Origin: JAVBPB01 sp031549965
GTDB lineage: Bacteria > Bacillota > Clostridia > Lachnospirales > Lachnospiraceae
Direction: 5' to 3'
Length of the DNA stretch: 61,422 nucleotides
Assembly (NCBI GenBank): GCA_031549965.1
Contig: JAVBPB010000030.1
Span: forward strand, 1 to 61,422
Positions 18,708-26,105 of this stretch are shown piece by piece. Under the pieces are notes generated by a model. It searched no databases and was not told the origin of the DNA. It saw only the letters and a list, made by a program, of their open reading frames with translations. Numbering within the stretch: position 1 is the stretch's first letter; each line of letters begins with the position of its first letter. The translations under genes and the position numbers were made by a program.

Positions 18708-18861
18708 TACACAGAGTAGAGGTTAGGAACTATAGCCTACAGAGAACCTATAGAGAACCTACAGAGTAGAGGTTAGAAACCACAACCCACAGCAACCCCA
18801 AAAAGTAGAGATTACCCCCCAAAAAAACAGTAAAAGACAATCCCAAAAAGGAGTGAAAAAT

Positions 18862-19080
18862 ATGTGCATCGCCGTTTCCGGAAGAATAATATCAATAGAC
18901 GAAACCAAAGAATACGCCACCGCCTTAGTAAGAGGCAATAAAATAGAAGTAAACATAAAACTAATAGACGCTCAAATAAACGACTTCATCCTAATACATG
19001 CAGGCTACGCCATGGAAATAGTAAAAGAAGACACAGCCAATGAAATAGATTCACTTCTACAAGAACTAGAGGAGATATAA
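18862..19080 (+). CDS. hypC: Hydrogenase maturation chaperone HypC
   Basis: 72 residues from ATG 18862, not the in-frame GTG at 18853, because HypC needs cysteine directly after the initiator Met (MCIAVSGRI) and AAAGGAG lies about 8 bp upstream. The family block FILIHAGYAMEIVKED is present. HypC/HypD form the scaffold on which Fe(CN)2CO is assembled before transfer to the large subunit. It ends 1 bp before hypD. Confidence 0.94.
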   Translation: MCIAVSGRIISIDETKEYATALVRGNKIEVNIKLIDAQINDFILIHAGYAMEIVKEDTANEIDSLLQELEEI

Positions 19081-19081
19081 T

Positions 19082-20134
19082 ATGAATATAAATTATGTAA
19101 TTGAATATTTACGTAATTATAAAAAAGAGATTACCATAATGGAAGTTTGCGGAACTCACACCCATGCAATAGCAAAAAACGATATAAGAGGTTTGATATC
19201 CCCAACCATACGTTTAATATCAGGCCCAGGATGTCCAGTATGCGTTACTTCATCGGGATATATAGACACATTAATAAAACTTTCATCCAATAAAGATAAT
19301 ATAATATACAGCTTTGGAGATATGTTTAAAGTCAGGGGAAAAGAATCATCCCTTTCAGAAGTAAAGCATATAAATAATAATATAGAAATAATGTATACCC
19401 CATTAAAAGTAGTTGAACAGGCAAAAAAAAATCAGGATAAAAACTACTATATAGCTGCGGTGGGATTTGAAACAACAGCACCTTTATATGCACTGGCAAT
19501 AGATCAAATCAAAAAAGAGAGCATAAAAAATATAAGATTTGCAACATCCCTTAAAACAATGATTAATGCTCTTGATTACATTTGTAATGAAGATGTAGAA
19601 AAGAAAATAGATGGATTTCTATGCCCGGGACATGTAAGTGCATTAATTGGAGAAAGGTCATATGATATACTTTTAGAAAGACATAACAGACCATTGGTAA
19701 TATCCGGATTTGAGCCAGAACACATATTACTGGCAATATATGAAATAATAAGCCAAATAGAAAATAAAGAAATAAAAGTAAAGAATTTATATAAAAGCAT
19801 AGTGACAGAATCTGGTAATACCAAAGCAATGAAAGAAGTTACTAATTACTTTAAAATTTCAGATTCATTATGGAGGGGAATTGGAATTATTAAAGATTCT
19901 GGTTTTGAACTAAAGGAAGAATACAAAGATTTAAATGTAGACATTTCAGAAAATATAAATGAAAAACTACCTAAAGGCTGTAAATGCTCAGAAGTAATTC
20001 TTGGGAGAATGACCTCAACAGAATGTCCTCTATTTGGAAATACATGCAACCCTGATAATCCCATAGGTCCTTGTATGGTTTCAGAAGAAGGCTCATGCGG
20101 AATATGGTATAAGTACAAAGGAGGATTATATTGA
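19082..20134 (+). CDS. hypD: Fe-S hydrogenase maturation protein HypD
   Basis: 350 residues. Conserved blocks: MEVCGTHTH, SGPGCPVCVT (catalytic CxxC), YSFGDMFKVRG, AVGFETTAP, GFLCPGHVSALIG and the C-terminal [4Fe-4S] ligands in TECPLFGNTC and CMVSEEGSC. It is the scaffold, with HypC, for iron ligation. ATG 19082 follows the hypC stop, with GAGGAG inside hypC. Its stop overlaps the hypE start. Confidence 0.95.
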   Translation: MNINYVIEYLRNYKKEITIMEVCGTHTHAIAKNDIRGLISPTIRLISGPGCPVCVTSSGYIDTLIKLSSNKDNIIYSFGDMFKVRGKESSLSEVKHINNNIEIMYTPLKVVEQAKKNQDKNYYIAAVGFETTAPLYALAIDQIKKESIKNIRFATSLKTMINALDYICNEDVEKKIDGFLCPGHVSALIGERSYDILLERHNRPLVISGFEPEHILLAIYEIISQIENKEIKVKNLYKSIVTESGNTKAMKEVTNYFKISDSLWRGIGIIKDSGFELKEEYKDLNVDISENINEKLPKGCKCSEVILGRMTSTECPLFGNTCNPDNPIGPCMVSEEGSCGIWYKYKGGLY

Positions 20135-21105
20135 AAATTAATTTAAGTCATGGAAATGGCGGAAGAGAAACAACTAAACTTATAAATGAAATTTTTGTTA
20201 AGCACTTTTCAAATCCAATTTTGGATAAAATGATGGATGCGTCAATACTAAACGCTACAGAAAAAATAGCTTTTACTACAGATAGTTTTGTTATAAAGCC
20301 AACATTTTTTCCAGGTGGAAACATTGGTAAGCTTGCGGTTTGTGGTTCTGTAAATGATATTTTAACAAGTATGTCAATACCAAAATTTTTAAGTGTAGGA
20401 TTTATAATACAAGAAGGTGTTGACTTTGCTGATTTAGAAAAAATAGCAAAATCAATGGCAGAAATGGCTAAAGAAGCAGGAGTAAAAATTGTTACGGCAG
20501 ATACTAAAGTAATAGATGGAGATGGGGAAATATATATTAATACTTCTGCGATAGGTTACGTTAATGACAAAATAAAAAAAATAAAAGCAAAAGAAGAAGA
20601 TGTAATAATAATTACAGGAAATATAGGTGACCATCATGCATGCATAATGAGTCAAAGACTTGGAATAGAAAACAACATTATTAGTGATGTTGCTCCTTTA
20701 AACTCAATAGTAAATACTCTTGTTAAAAATGAAGTACCAGTGAAAATAATGAGAGATATAACTCGAGGAGGTCTTGGAACAGTATTAAACGAACTATCCA
20801 ATGCATTGGGGCTACAAATGGAAATAGAAGAGGAAAAACTACCTGTTTCAAAAGATGTAAGGGGAATTTGCGATATATTAGGCTTAGACCCATTATATAT
20901 GGCAAATGAAGGGAAAATGGTATTTATAACATCCAGAGAAAGAGCAGAAGAAGCCGTAAAAGCAATTAAGAAAACAAAGTATGGTAAGGATGCTAAGATT
21001 ATAGGTGTTGTAAAGTCAGGAAATGGAGTAGTACTTAAAACCAAGCTTGGAGGCAGAAGAATAGTAAATGTTCTTACAGGAGAGAATCTTCCAAGGATTT
21101 GCTAG
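20131..21105 (+). CDS. hypE: Carbamoyl dehydratase HypE
   Basis: 324 residues starting with TTG at 20131, overlapping the hypD stop by 4 bp, with AAAGGAGG about 7 bp upstream. It starts MKINLSHGNGGRETTKLI and ends LPRIC; the C-terminal Cys is thiocarbamoylated by HypF and dehydrated to thiocyanate using ATP. The AIRS-like ATP domain includes GNIGDHHACIMSQR and DITRGGLGTVLNEL. It is the last gene of the ech-hyp operon. The set hypABCDEF is complete. Confidence 0.95.
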   Translation: MKINLSHGNGGRETTKLINEIFVKHFSNPILDKMMDASILNATEKIAFTTDSFVIKPTFFPGGNIGKLAVCGSVNDILTSMSIPKFLSVGFIIQEGVDFADLEKIAKSMAEMAKEAGVKIVTADTKVIDGDGEIYINTSAIGYVNDKIKKIKAKEEDVIIITGNIGDHHACIMSQRLGIENNIISDVAPLNSIVNTLVKNEVPVKIMRDITRGGLGTVLNELSNALGLQMEIEEEKLPVSKDVRGICDILGLDPLYMANEGKMVFITSRERAEEAVKAIKKTKYGKDAKIIGVVKSGNGVVLKTKLGGRRIVNVLTGENLPRIC

Positions 21106-21205
21106 AGGATACTTTATAATTCATTAATGAAGGCTTGCATATTGAAAACGTAATTCTCAAACACACTCTGGAATAAGTAAAAAATAAAAAATTATGGAAA
21201 ATACT

Positions 21206-21235
21206 CTAAAGTAAATAGGACTTTAGTCCGATATA
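21206..21235 (+). promoter_or_regulatory. Sigma-D (flagellar, sigma-28)-like promoter
   Basis: CTAAAG (21206) and CCGATATA (21228-21235) resemble the TAAA-N15-GCCGATAT consensus, with 17 bp between TAAA and CCGATAT, one more than usual. GGACTTTAGTCC lies between them. No sigma-A -35 box fits the overlapping TATAAT. Confidence 0.4.
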
Positions 21236-21286
21236 ATAGGTAACAATAAATTATTTTACCATGCATTACTTAAGGAGGCGACCGTT

Positions 21287-21859
21287 ATGAACGTATATAG
21301 AATTAATAGTATCGATAGAGTAAGTCCTCATAATCAAGATGTTAAGAAAAAAAAGGAATCGGATAATGAATTATTTAAAAGTGCTTTTGAAAAAGTAAGA
21401 AAATCTATGCAGGATAATGAGCTTCAATCTGGCGAAACTCAAGAAGGTATAGAAGAAAAGATAAGTAAAAAGATTAAAAATGGAGAAAAGTTATCAAAAA
21501 CTGAATTAAGTTATATTGAAAAAACAAATCCTACTCTCTATACGCAAGTATTAAAATTGCAAAGTCAAAGAGAGAATCTTGAACATAAATTAAAAAACAG
21601 CAAGAGCAAAAAAGAGGTTGAAGACATTTGTAATCAATCGATTTTAAATATTGATAAGAGAGAACCTCTAAAAGTTCCTTTAATAAAGGCTTACGAAAAT
21701 GCTACTAATGAATTCAAAAAAACTAACCAGTACAAATTACTAACGAATGATTTTATTAATGGTAAGGAAAAATTAACAGGAACAGGTAAAAGAGTTATCA
21801 TGGATAATTCCTATATGCAATCAGTAGTTAGTTACGAACAATTTGATTATTTTGCTTAA
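21287..21859 (+). CDS. Hypothetical charged coiled-coil protein, possibly motility-linked
   Basis: 190 residues, not recognised. AAGGAGG lies about 8 bp before ATG. It is hydrophilic and Lys/Glu-rich, predicted mostly helical (about 25-115: KSAFEKVRKSMQDNE, LQSQRENLEHKLKNSKSKKE), with no signal peptide or membrane segment. The sigma-D-like promoter and the solo transcript (terminator at 21866) are the only functional hints: it may belong to the late flagellar regulon. No flagellar gene is in the window. Confidence 0.6.
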   Translation: MNVYRINSIDRVSPHNQDVKKKKESDNELFKSAFEKVRKSMQDNELQSGETQEGIEEKISKKIKNGEKLSKTELSYIEKTNPTLYTQVLKLQSQRENLEHKLKNSKSKKEVEDICNQSILNIDKREPLKVPLIKAYENATNEFKKTNQYKLLTNDFINGKEKLTGTGKRVIMDNSYMQSVVSYEQFDYFA

Positions 21860-21865
21860 TATATG

Positions 21866-21898
21866 GCTGTATTCATATTTTTATGAGTACAGCTTTTA
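21866..21898 (+). terminator. Rho-independent terminator
   Basis: GCTGTATTCAT (21866-21876) pairs with ATGAGTACAGC (21883-21893, one G-T), followed by TTTTATCTTTT. It ends the transcript of the 190-residue protein. Confidence 0.75.
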
Positions 21899-22066
21899 TC
21901 TTTTAATAAAAATACACAAAAACTCTAAATAAAAAAATATAAAATTGTGCAGTAAAGTTGAATGAAATGTGTTAGTATATATTATAATATGCTATTATAC
22001 TTTCGAATAATGAAATTAGACAAAATGCAATTATATTTATTAGGGAATATGTGGAAGGTGAAAAGA

Positions 22067-22837
22067 ATGAATTTGTTTGAGGCAATCTATTGTAGAAAAT
22101 CAGTAAGAAATTTTATTATGGAATCATTAGATCAAGACTTATTAAACTGTATAAAAAATTATTATGAGAAACTTAATGGCCTGATTTCGGGAGTTGGAAT
22201 AGATTTTAAAATTATTGACAATATAGTTGAAAATAGAAAAATCTCAGGTCTTTTTTCGATTAAAGCGCCATACTACTTACTTATTTCTTCTGAAGTAAAA
22301 CCGGAATATTTATTGAATGTAGGATATTTAATGGAACATATATCGCTTTATTTAACTACAAAAAATATAGGAAGCTGTTTTTTAGGTTCAGCCAGACCAA
22401 ACACAAAAGAGACATTTGGCATGAGATACGAATATGTAATAATGCTTGCATTTGGTAAGTCAAATGAAAGCATATACAGGGATTCTATGAAGGCAAAAAG
22501 ACTATCAATGGATGAAGTCTGTGTATACAAATCAGATCCAACAAATAATATAAAAACAATGATTAAATCAGCTATATTAGCACCTTCAAGTGTAAATAAC
22601 CAGCCATGGAGATTTGTAGTATATGATAACAGAATACATGTTTTCTGTAAAAAAGGTATTGTATCAAATAAAGCATTGGAAGATATGAAAAACATTGACA
22701 TAGGCATAATGGTAGCAAATTTAGTAATAGCAGCAGAAGAATTATGGAGTGATGTTAGTGTTAAAAGGCTTGATAATATTACACATAAGAATGTTAAAAA
22801 CAATTATTATATAACTAGTATATTAATTAATAAATAA
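22067..22837 (+). CDS. Nitroreductase-fold flavoprotein (TM1586-like)
   Basis: 256 residues from ATG 22067, which has GGAAGGTG upstream; an open frame extends back to 21962 but lacks initiation signals. MNLFEAIYCRKSVRNF is the typical nitroreductase start (R-S-x-R), and ILAPSSVNNQPWRFVVYD is the FMN-contact motif APSSxNxQPWRF. The split layout with an N-terminal half (GSCFLGSARPNTKETF) and a C-terminal half fits the TM1586 subfamily. Oxidoreductase using FMN and NAD(P)H; substrate unknown. Confidence 0.8.
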   Translation: MNLFEAIYCRKSVRNFIMESLDQDLLNCIKNYYEKLNGLISGVGIDFKIIDNIVENRKISGLFSIKAPYYLLISSEVKPEYLLNVGYLMEHISLYLTTKNIGSCFLGSARPNTKETFGMRYEYVIMLAFGKSNESIYRDSMKAKRLSMDEVCVYKSDPTNNIKTMIKSAILAPSSVNNQPWRFVVYDNRIHVFCKKGIVSNKALEDMKNIDIGIMVANLVIAAEELWSDVSVKRLDNITHKNVKNNYYITSILINK

Positions 22838-23015
22838 ACCTAATAATTTTCATTAAATAAATTAATTTTGTATTGATACTTTATCCATTTCAAATTCTAC
22901 AAATGGATAAAGTAAAAGAATCATTCATATACACGATAAAAAATATTAAAATAGAGTATTGACAAAAAAAATTTAATGTAGTATATTTAATAATAGTTCA
23001 CATGTAAAACATATT
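22838..23015. other. Intergenic region before tRNA-Gly
   Basis: It contains a perfect 13-bp hairpin ACTTTATCCATTT / AAATGGATAAAGT (22878-22913), a likely transcript end for the nitroreductase gene though without a U-tract, and the tRNA promoter at 22959-22987. Confidence 0.6.
22959..22987 (+). promoter_or_regulatory. tRNA-Gly promoter
   Basis: TTGACA (22959-22964), 17-bp spacer, TATATT (22982-22987). The predicted start is about 20 bp before the mature tRNA. Confidence 0.7.
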
Positions 23016-23087
23016 GCACGAGTGGCTCAGTGGTGGAGTATCGCCTTGCCAAGGCGAGGGTCGCGGGTTCGAATCCCGTCTCGTGCT
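23016..23087 (+). tRNA. tRNA-Gly (GCC)
   Basis: Full cloverleaf: acceptor GCACGAG/CTCGTGC, D-arm GGCTCAGTGGTGGAG, anticodon stem-loop CGCCTTGCCAAGGCG with anticodon GCC, T-arm GCGGGTTCGAATCCCGT, discriminator T. CCA is not encoded. The 3' end is followed about 100 bp later by a remnant tyrosine integrase pointing towards it, so it probably served as the attachment site. Confidence 0.95.
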
Positions 23088-23184
23088 TATAAAAAAAGTC
23101 AGTAAAATCAAGGGTTTAAGCGTTTGTCTGAAATCCTTTTTTATTTTTTCTGAAGTTTTTTTCTAAAGTTTCTAGTTTTTTATA

Positions 23185-24047
23185 TCACACTATATCGCAT
23201 TTGTTTTTGTTTAATAATTTATCTGAATAGCTATTTAGTGCTTGAGCGTGCATTGTTTGAGAAACATGAGCATAATTGTGAAGAGTGGTTTTGACGCTGC
23301 TATGCCCCATTACCTCGCTTATAACCTTGATGGGAGTGTCACCGTCTGATAAAAGATTTGTTGCAAAACTATGACGGCAGTCATACAATCTTATTTCTTC
23401 TAAATTTCTGTTTTGATAGGAATTATTGGTATTTAGTTCAACTTCTTTGTTATGCGTCCTAATCAATCGTTTAAAAGCTTTTGAATAAATACTAGGAAGT
23501 ATGATAGAGCCGTCCTCATGTGTAAAAAGGAAGTCATTATCTGTGAATAATTCGCGGTACTTCAATTTGTTTTTCTTCTTTGAGCGGATTCTTAATTTTA
23601 GTAGTTCGTGAATGTCGGCTGATAGTACAATAGCCCTATGACTAGATTCTGTTTTTAAGTCTGATATAACTCCGTATCGGTCAAGTCCTCTGTTAAGGGT
23701 TAACACTGAATAGGTTGGATTTTAGCTACAGCTATATCACCGAAGACAGGTAGTATATGTTTATTTAAATACCACTCATAACCCTTTAAAGTACTATTTG
23801 CAAACTCTTTTTTGGATGATTCTAGCCACTGCTTTGCTACCTCCCCAAAGGACATTTTGACGTAGACGTGTTTTTGACTTTCTATTTCTTCTATCAGTCT
23901 AAGTTCATCCCTTTTGGCTTCTTTTTCCGTCTTGAAGCCTTTCCCCCAAACCCTTTTATTTTCACGAGTAGAAAATACTACAGCGTGATATGTTGTTGTT
24001 GTTTTTCCTGTTTTCTTGCTTGTATAACTTTTTGTTTGAATACTCAT
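23185..24047 (-). pseudogene. Tyrosine recombinase/integrase with internal deletion
   Basis: Two minus-strand frames. 24047-23700 encodes the arm-binding domain and start of the core-binding domain (FGEVAKQWLESSKKEFANST, then LNKHILPVFGDIAVAKIQ). 23706-23185 encodes the second half of the catalytic domain (DLKTESSHRAIVLS, LYDCRHSFATNLL, EVMGHSSVKTTLHNYAHV with Tyr nucleophile). A complete Tn916/phage-type integrase is about 380-400 residues; the frames join at QPIQC/LTLNRGL, and about 100 residues including the first catalytic Arg (TGxRxxE) are missing. The enzyme must be inactive. Located next to tRNA-Gly. Confidence 0.85.
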
Positions 24048-24163
24048 TATATCAATCCTTCCCTTGATTTACTTAAGAAAAAGTGGTATAATATACTTGC
24101 TCGAGATATACTATATCACTTTGTTAACCGTCTTTTGTTCGCCAAAACATTGACGGTTTTTAA
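24048..24163. terminator. Hairpin between integrase and regulator remnants
   Basis: AACCGTC (from 24125) and GACGGTT (24152-24158) form a stem followed on the plus strand by TTTTTAATT. Because genes on both sides read leftward, its role in this element is unclear. Confidence 0.4.
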
Positions 24164-24406
24164 TTACATTTTTTCTTCGGATTTGTTATCCCTTCCCATC
24201 AAATATGCTACATTTGTTTCTAGTGCGTGAGACAATATAAACAGTCTATTTAAAGGAAGGTGTTTAATATACCCATGCTCATAGCCATGTAGCGTTGTTT
24301 TGCTTATCCCAGTTTTATCCTCTAGCTTTCGATAAGACATCCCTAGTTCGCATCTTCTGTTTTTAATCCTTTATGCTATTTCTTTCAATATCTGTTCTTC
24401 ATTCAT
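24164..24406 (-). pseudogene. XRE-family helix-turn-helix regulator with early stop
   Basis: The frame starts at ATG 24406 (MNEEQILKEIA) and hits TAA at codon 12, then continues open to codon 81. The downstream part reads LGMSYRKLEDKTGISKTTLH, GYEHGYIKHLPLNRLF and NVAYLMGRD, a clear Cro/CI-type HTH. One nonsense change inactivates it unless translation restarts internally. It sits between the broken integrase and an intact paralogue. Confidence 0.75.
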
Positions 24407-24443
24407 AGAGAGCCTCTTTTCGTACGTTTATTAATGCTGTTAA

Positions 24444-24788
24444 TTATTTTTGGTATTTGTCTAATAGTGTTAATTCTTCGATTCTTTTTAATGTCTCGTC
24501 CATTCCCTCATCGTTGAGTTTTTGAAAAAAATCTATCAATTTTTGTTCTTTTTCTTCACTTTTATTCGGAACAGCGTCAATTACATCTTCTTTCCATCCT
24601 GTAAGAAAAGCTGGTGTAGTTCCTAGTGCATCGGCAATTTTTTCTATTCTGTCAAAGGGTATATTTGATATAACTCCGCTTTCATATCTTTGTATTGTTT
24701 GTCTGCTAGTTCCTACTTTTTGTGCCAAGTCTTCTAATGTAAAACCTGCTTCAAATCTTTTTAATTTTATATTTTCTCTTAATCCCAT
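24444..24788 (-). CDS. XRE-family (Cro/CI-like) repressor
   Basis: 114 residues. N-terminal HTH about 5-60: LKRFEAGFTLEDLAQKVGTS, RQTIQRYESG, FDRIEKIADALGTTPAFLTG. The short acidic C-terminus has no peptidase domain, so it is not LexA-like. Divergent to a small gene with a strong promoter at 24877; it probably represses that promoter and the rest of the integrated element. Confidence 0.85.
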   Translation of the reverse strand: MGLRENIKLKRFEAGFTLEDLAQKVGTSRQTIQRYESGVISNIPFDRIEKIADALGTTPAFLTGWKEDVIDAVPNKSEEKEQKLIDFFQKLNDEGMDETLKRIEELTLLDKYQK

Positions 24789-24876
24789 TTATTCACCCCT
24801 TGCTCAATGTATTAAAATCATTATAACACAAATTACGCAATATGCAACAAAAAAAAATTTTATTTGAAAAGATCAC

Positions 24877-24905
24877 TTGACAAGTAACGAAAAAGGAGTT
24901 ATTAT
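24877..24905 (+). promoter_or_regulatory. Lytic/early-type promoter with overlapping repressor palindrome
   Basis: TTGACA (24877-24882), 17-bp spacer, TATTAT (24900-24905). ACTTGACAAGT (24875-24885) is an 11-bp palindrome on the -35 box, and CAAGTGACAAG recurs at 24916-24926. Likely operators of the adjacent XRE repressor. Confidence 0.6.
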
Positions 24906-24938
24906 TGTAACATAACAAGTGACAAGGAGTGAACAGGC

Positions 24939-25058
24939 ATGAAAAAAACTCAATACAAAACAGCTATTATGCAAATGCTTGAAGGCATGAGCAACGATGC
25001 TATACTAAAGCGAATTTACAAACTAACTAGATATTTGCACATAAATAAAGCCGATTGA
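24939..25058 (+). CDS. Small 39-residue protein divergent from the XRE repressor
   Basis: ATG 24939 with ACAAGGAGTG upstream. The sequence MKKTQYKTAIMQMLEGMSND then AILKRIYKLTRYLHINKAD is basic-amphipathic. I recall similar short proteins next to CI-like repressors in clostridial phage-like elements; function unknown. The stop lies within the left arm of the terminator at 25047. Confidence 0.6.
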   Translation: MKKTQYKTAIMQMLEGMSNDAILKRIYKLTRYLHINKAD

Positions 25059-25074
25059 AATTCAGTCGGCTTTT
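25047..25074 (+). terminator. Rho-independent terminator overlapping the small gene's stop
   Basis: AAAGCCGA (25047-25054) pairs with TCGGCTTT (25066-25073), with extra pairing TGAA/TTCA inside. It ends in TTTT. Confidence 0.75.
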
Positions 25075-25093
25075 AGATTTGATATGTATTTAA

Positions 25094-25669
25094 TTATTTG
25101 ATAGTTGCTTTTATAAGACTAAAAGTTAAACTGCCACAGTCCCCGATGCCTTGGACTGTTATTTCATCACCTTTTTTAAGTTCGGCTATTTTATTTTCTG
25201 TTTGCTTATCCTTTGCGTAACATTGAATACCGATAAAAGTATATTCGGTGTCATGCTCCAGACAAACATACACAGAACCGAAAATATCCTCGCCAACATC
25301 AGAAACTATTCCGGTTACTTTTAAATTTTTCTTATCATATAATTGTTTGCATTTTACAGAATTTTCATTATAGGAATCTATCAACTCCGTCGATGTCAAT
25401 TCTATGTACTTAATAGTTACTTCGGTTGTAGTTTCCTTGGTGGTGGATTTACTATTATTTGCTGCTTGGGTTGTATTTTGTAGATTAATTGTTTCGGAAT
25501 TCTCAGTCTTACCACCTTCATGATTAGCAAAAGCTATTACTGCAATAAAAATACATACCCAGAATATTAATTTTATCCAATTCAAAGACTGCTTTTTATG
25601 ACAGTATGGACATATCTCAACAGACAAGTCTATTTGATTTCTACAGTGTCTACACGTTTTTTGCACCAT
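25094..25669 (-). CDS. Membrane-anchored zinc-ribbon protein with OB-fold (tRNA_anti-like) domain
   Basis: 191 residues. An N-terminal zinc ribbon (CRHCRNQI...CPYCHKK, 5-24) is followed by one transmembrane helix (about 30-48), a Thr/Asn-rich linker (50-85) and a C-terminal OB-fold (LKVTGIVSDVGEDIFGSVYV, then KKGDEITVQGIGDCG) of the tRNA_anti-like type often seen in exported or lipoprotein-like clostridial proteins. The C-domain is probably outside. Ligand and function unknown. Possibly cargo of the tRNA-Gly element. Confidence 0.7.
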   Translation of the reverse strand: MVQKTCRHCRNQIDLSVEICPYCHKKQSLNWIKLIFWVCIFIAVIAFANHEGGKTENSETINLQNTTQAANNSKSTTKETTTEVTIKYIELTSTELIDSYNENSVKCKQLYDKKNLKVTGIVSDVGEDIFGSVYVCLEHDTEYTFIGIQCYAKDKQTENKIAELKKGDEITVQGIGDCGSLTFSLIKATIK

Positions 25670-25871
25670 ATGTAAATCCCCTTTTATATTGTTTTATATA
25701 GTATCCTTCATGCTAAATCATACTATACAATAACAAAAAATGCAACATAATAATACATTGCATTTTTAAAAAAAATCAATTATTTTTATTTTATTATAGG
25801 AAATTGCTCCCCTGTTGGGGTTGCCAAATTGAAAAAGCCCGCTAAAAGCGGGCATGAAAAACAGACGAACG
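25670..25871. other. Intergenic region, putative right end of the IS91-like element
   Basis: AT-rich sequence with CCCCTGTTGGGG (25810-25821) and the minus-strand terminator at 25832-25853. IS91 elements end in such short hairpins, but I cannot fix the exact end. Confidence 0.4.
25832..25853 (-). terminator. Rho-independent terminator of the small acidic gene
   Basis: GCCCGCT/AGCGGGC (25837-25843 / 25847-25853); on the minus strand it is followed by TTTTTC. It ends the leftward transcript of the 59-residue protein and the transposase. Confidence 0.75.
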
Positions 25872-26051
25872 CTATAAAATGTAAAAACCTTCCATAAATT
25901 CGTCGTCTTCAAGATCATCATCCTCAGTAATGAAGTAGTGCATATCAAGTAGGTCTGAGTCAGTCATATTTCTAACCAGCTTAGCAGTCATTCCTTCAGG
26001 AGGATTTTTGATATAGTTTTGCCTGAGTTCCCCTAGTAGTTTTGGATCCAT
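25872..26051 (-). CDS. Small acidic protein accompanying the IS91-like transposase
   Basis: 59 residues from ATG 26051 (GGGAGG 8 bp upstream; the frame extends to 26066, but that ATG overlaps the ribosome site). It contains LRQNYIKNPPEGMTAKLVRN, then MTDSDLLDMHYFITEDDDLE and an acidic tail. No family assigned. It lies 54 bp downstream of the transposase and before a terminator, so the two are probably co-transcribed and it may travel with the element. Confidence 0.6.
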   Translation of the reverse strand: MDPKLLGELRQNYIKNPPEGMTAKLVRNMTDSDLLDMHYFITEDDDLEDDEFMEGFYIL

Positions 26052-26105
26052 GGTAATTCCTCCCATCTTTGTTTTTCTTCAGTATGATACAGATGGGGTA
26101 AAAAA

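Larger units (their letters stand above)
18328..18861. other. Repeat-filled gap between hypF and hypC
   Basis: 534 bp without a gene. It contains a left-half fragment of the B-type repeat (about 18367-18455), a complete element C1 (18555-18707), and two copies of ACAGAGTAGAGGTTAG (18712 and about 18761) within a short degenerate repeat tract. AAAGGAGTG at 18847 is the hypC ribosome site. Confidence 0.7.

Noticed and set aside
18711..18790. Direct repeats ACAGAGTAGAGGTTAG as a CRISPR or replication iteron
   Set aside because: Only two clear copies in a degenerate tract; probably slippage.
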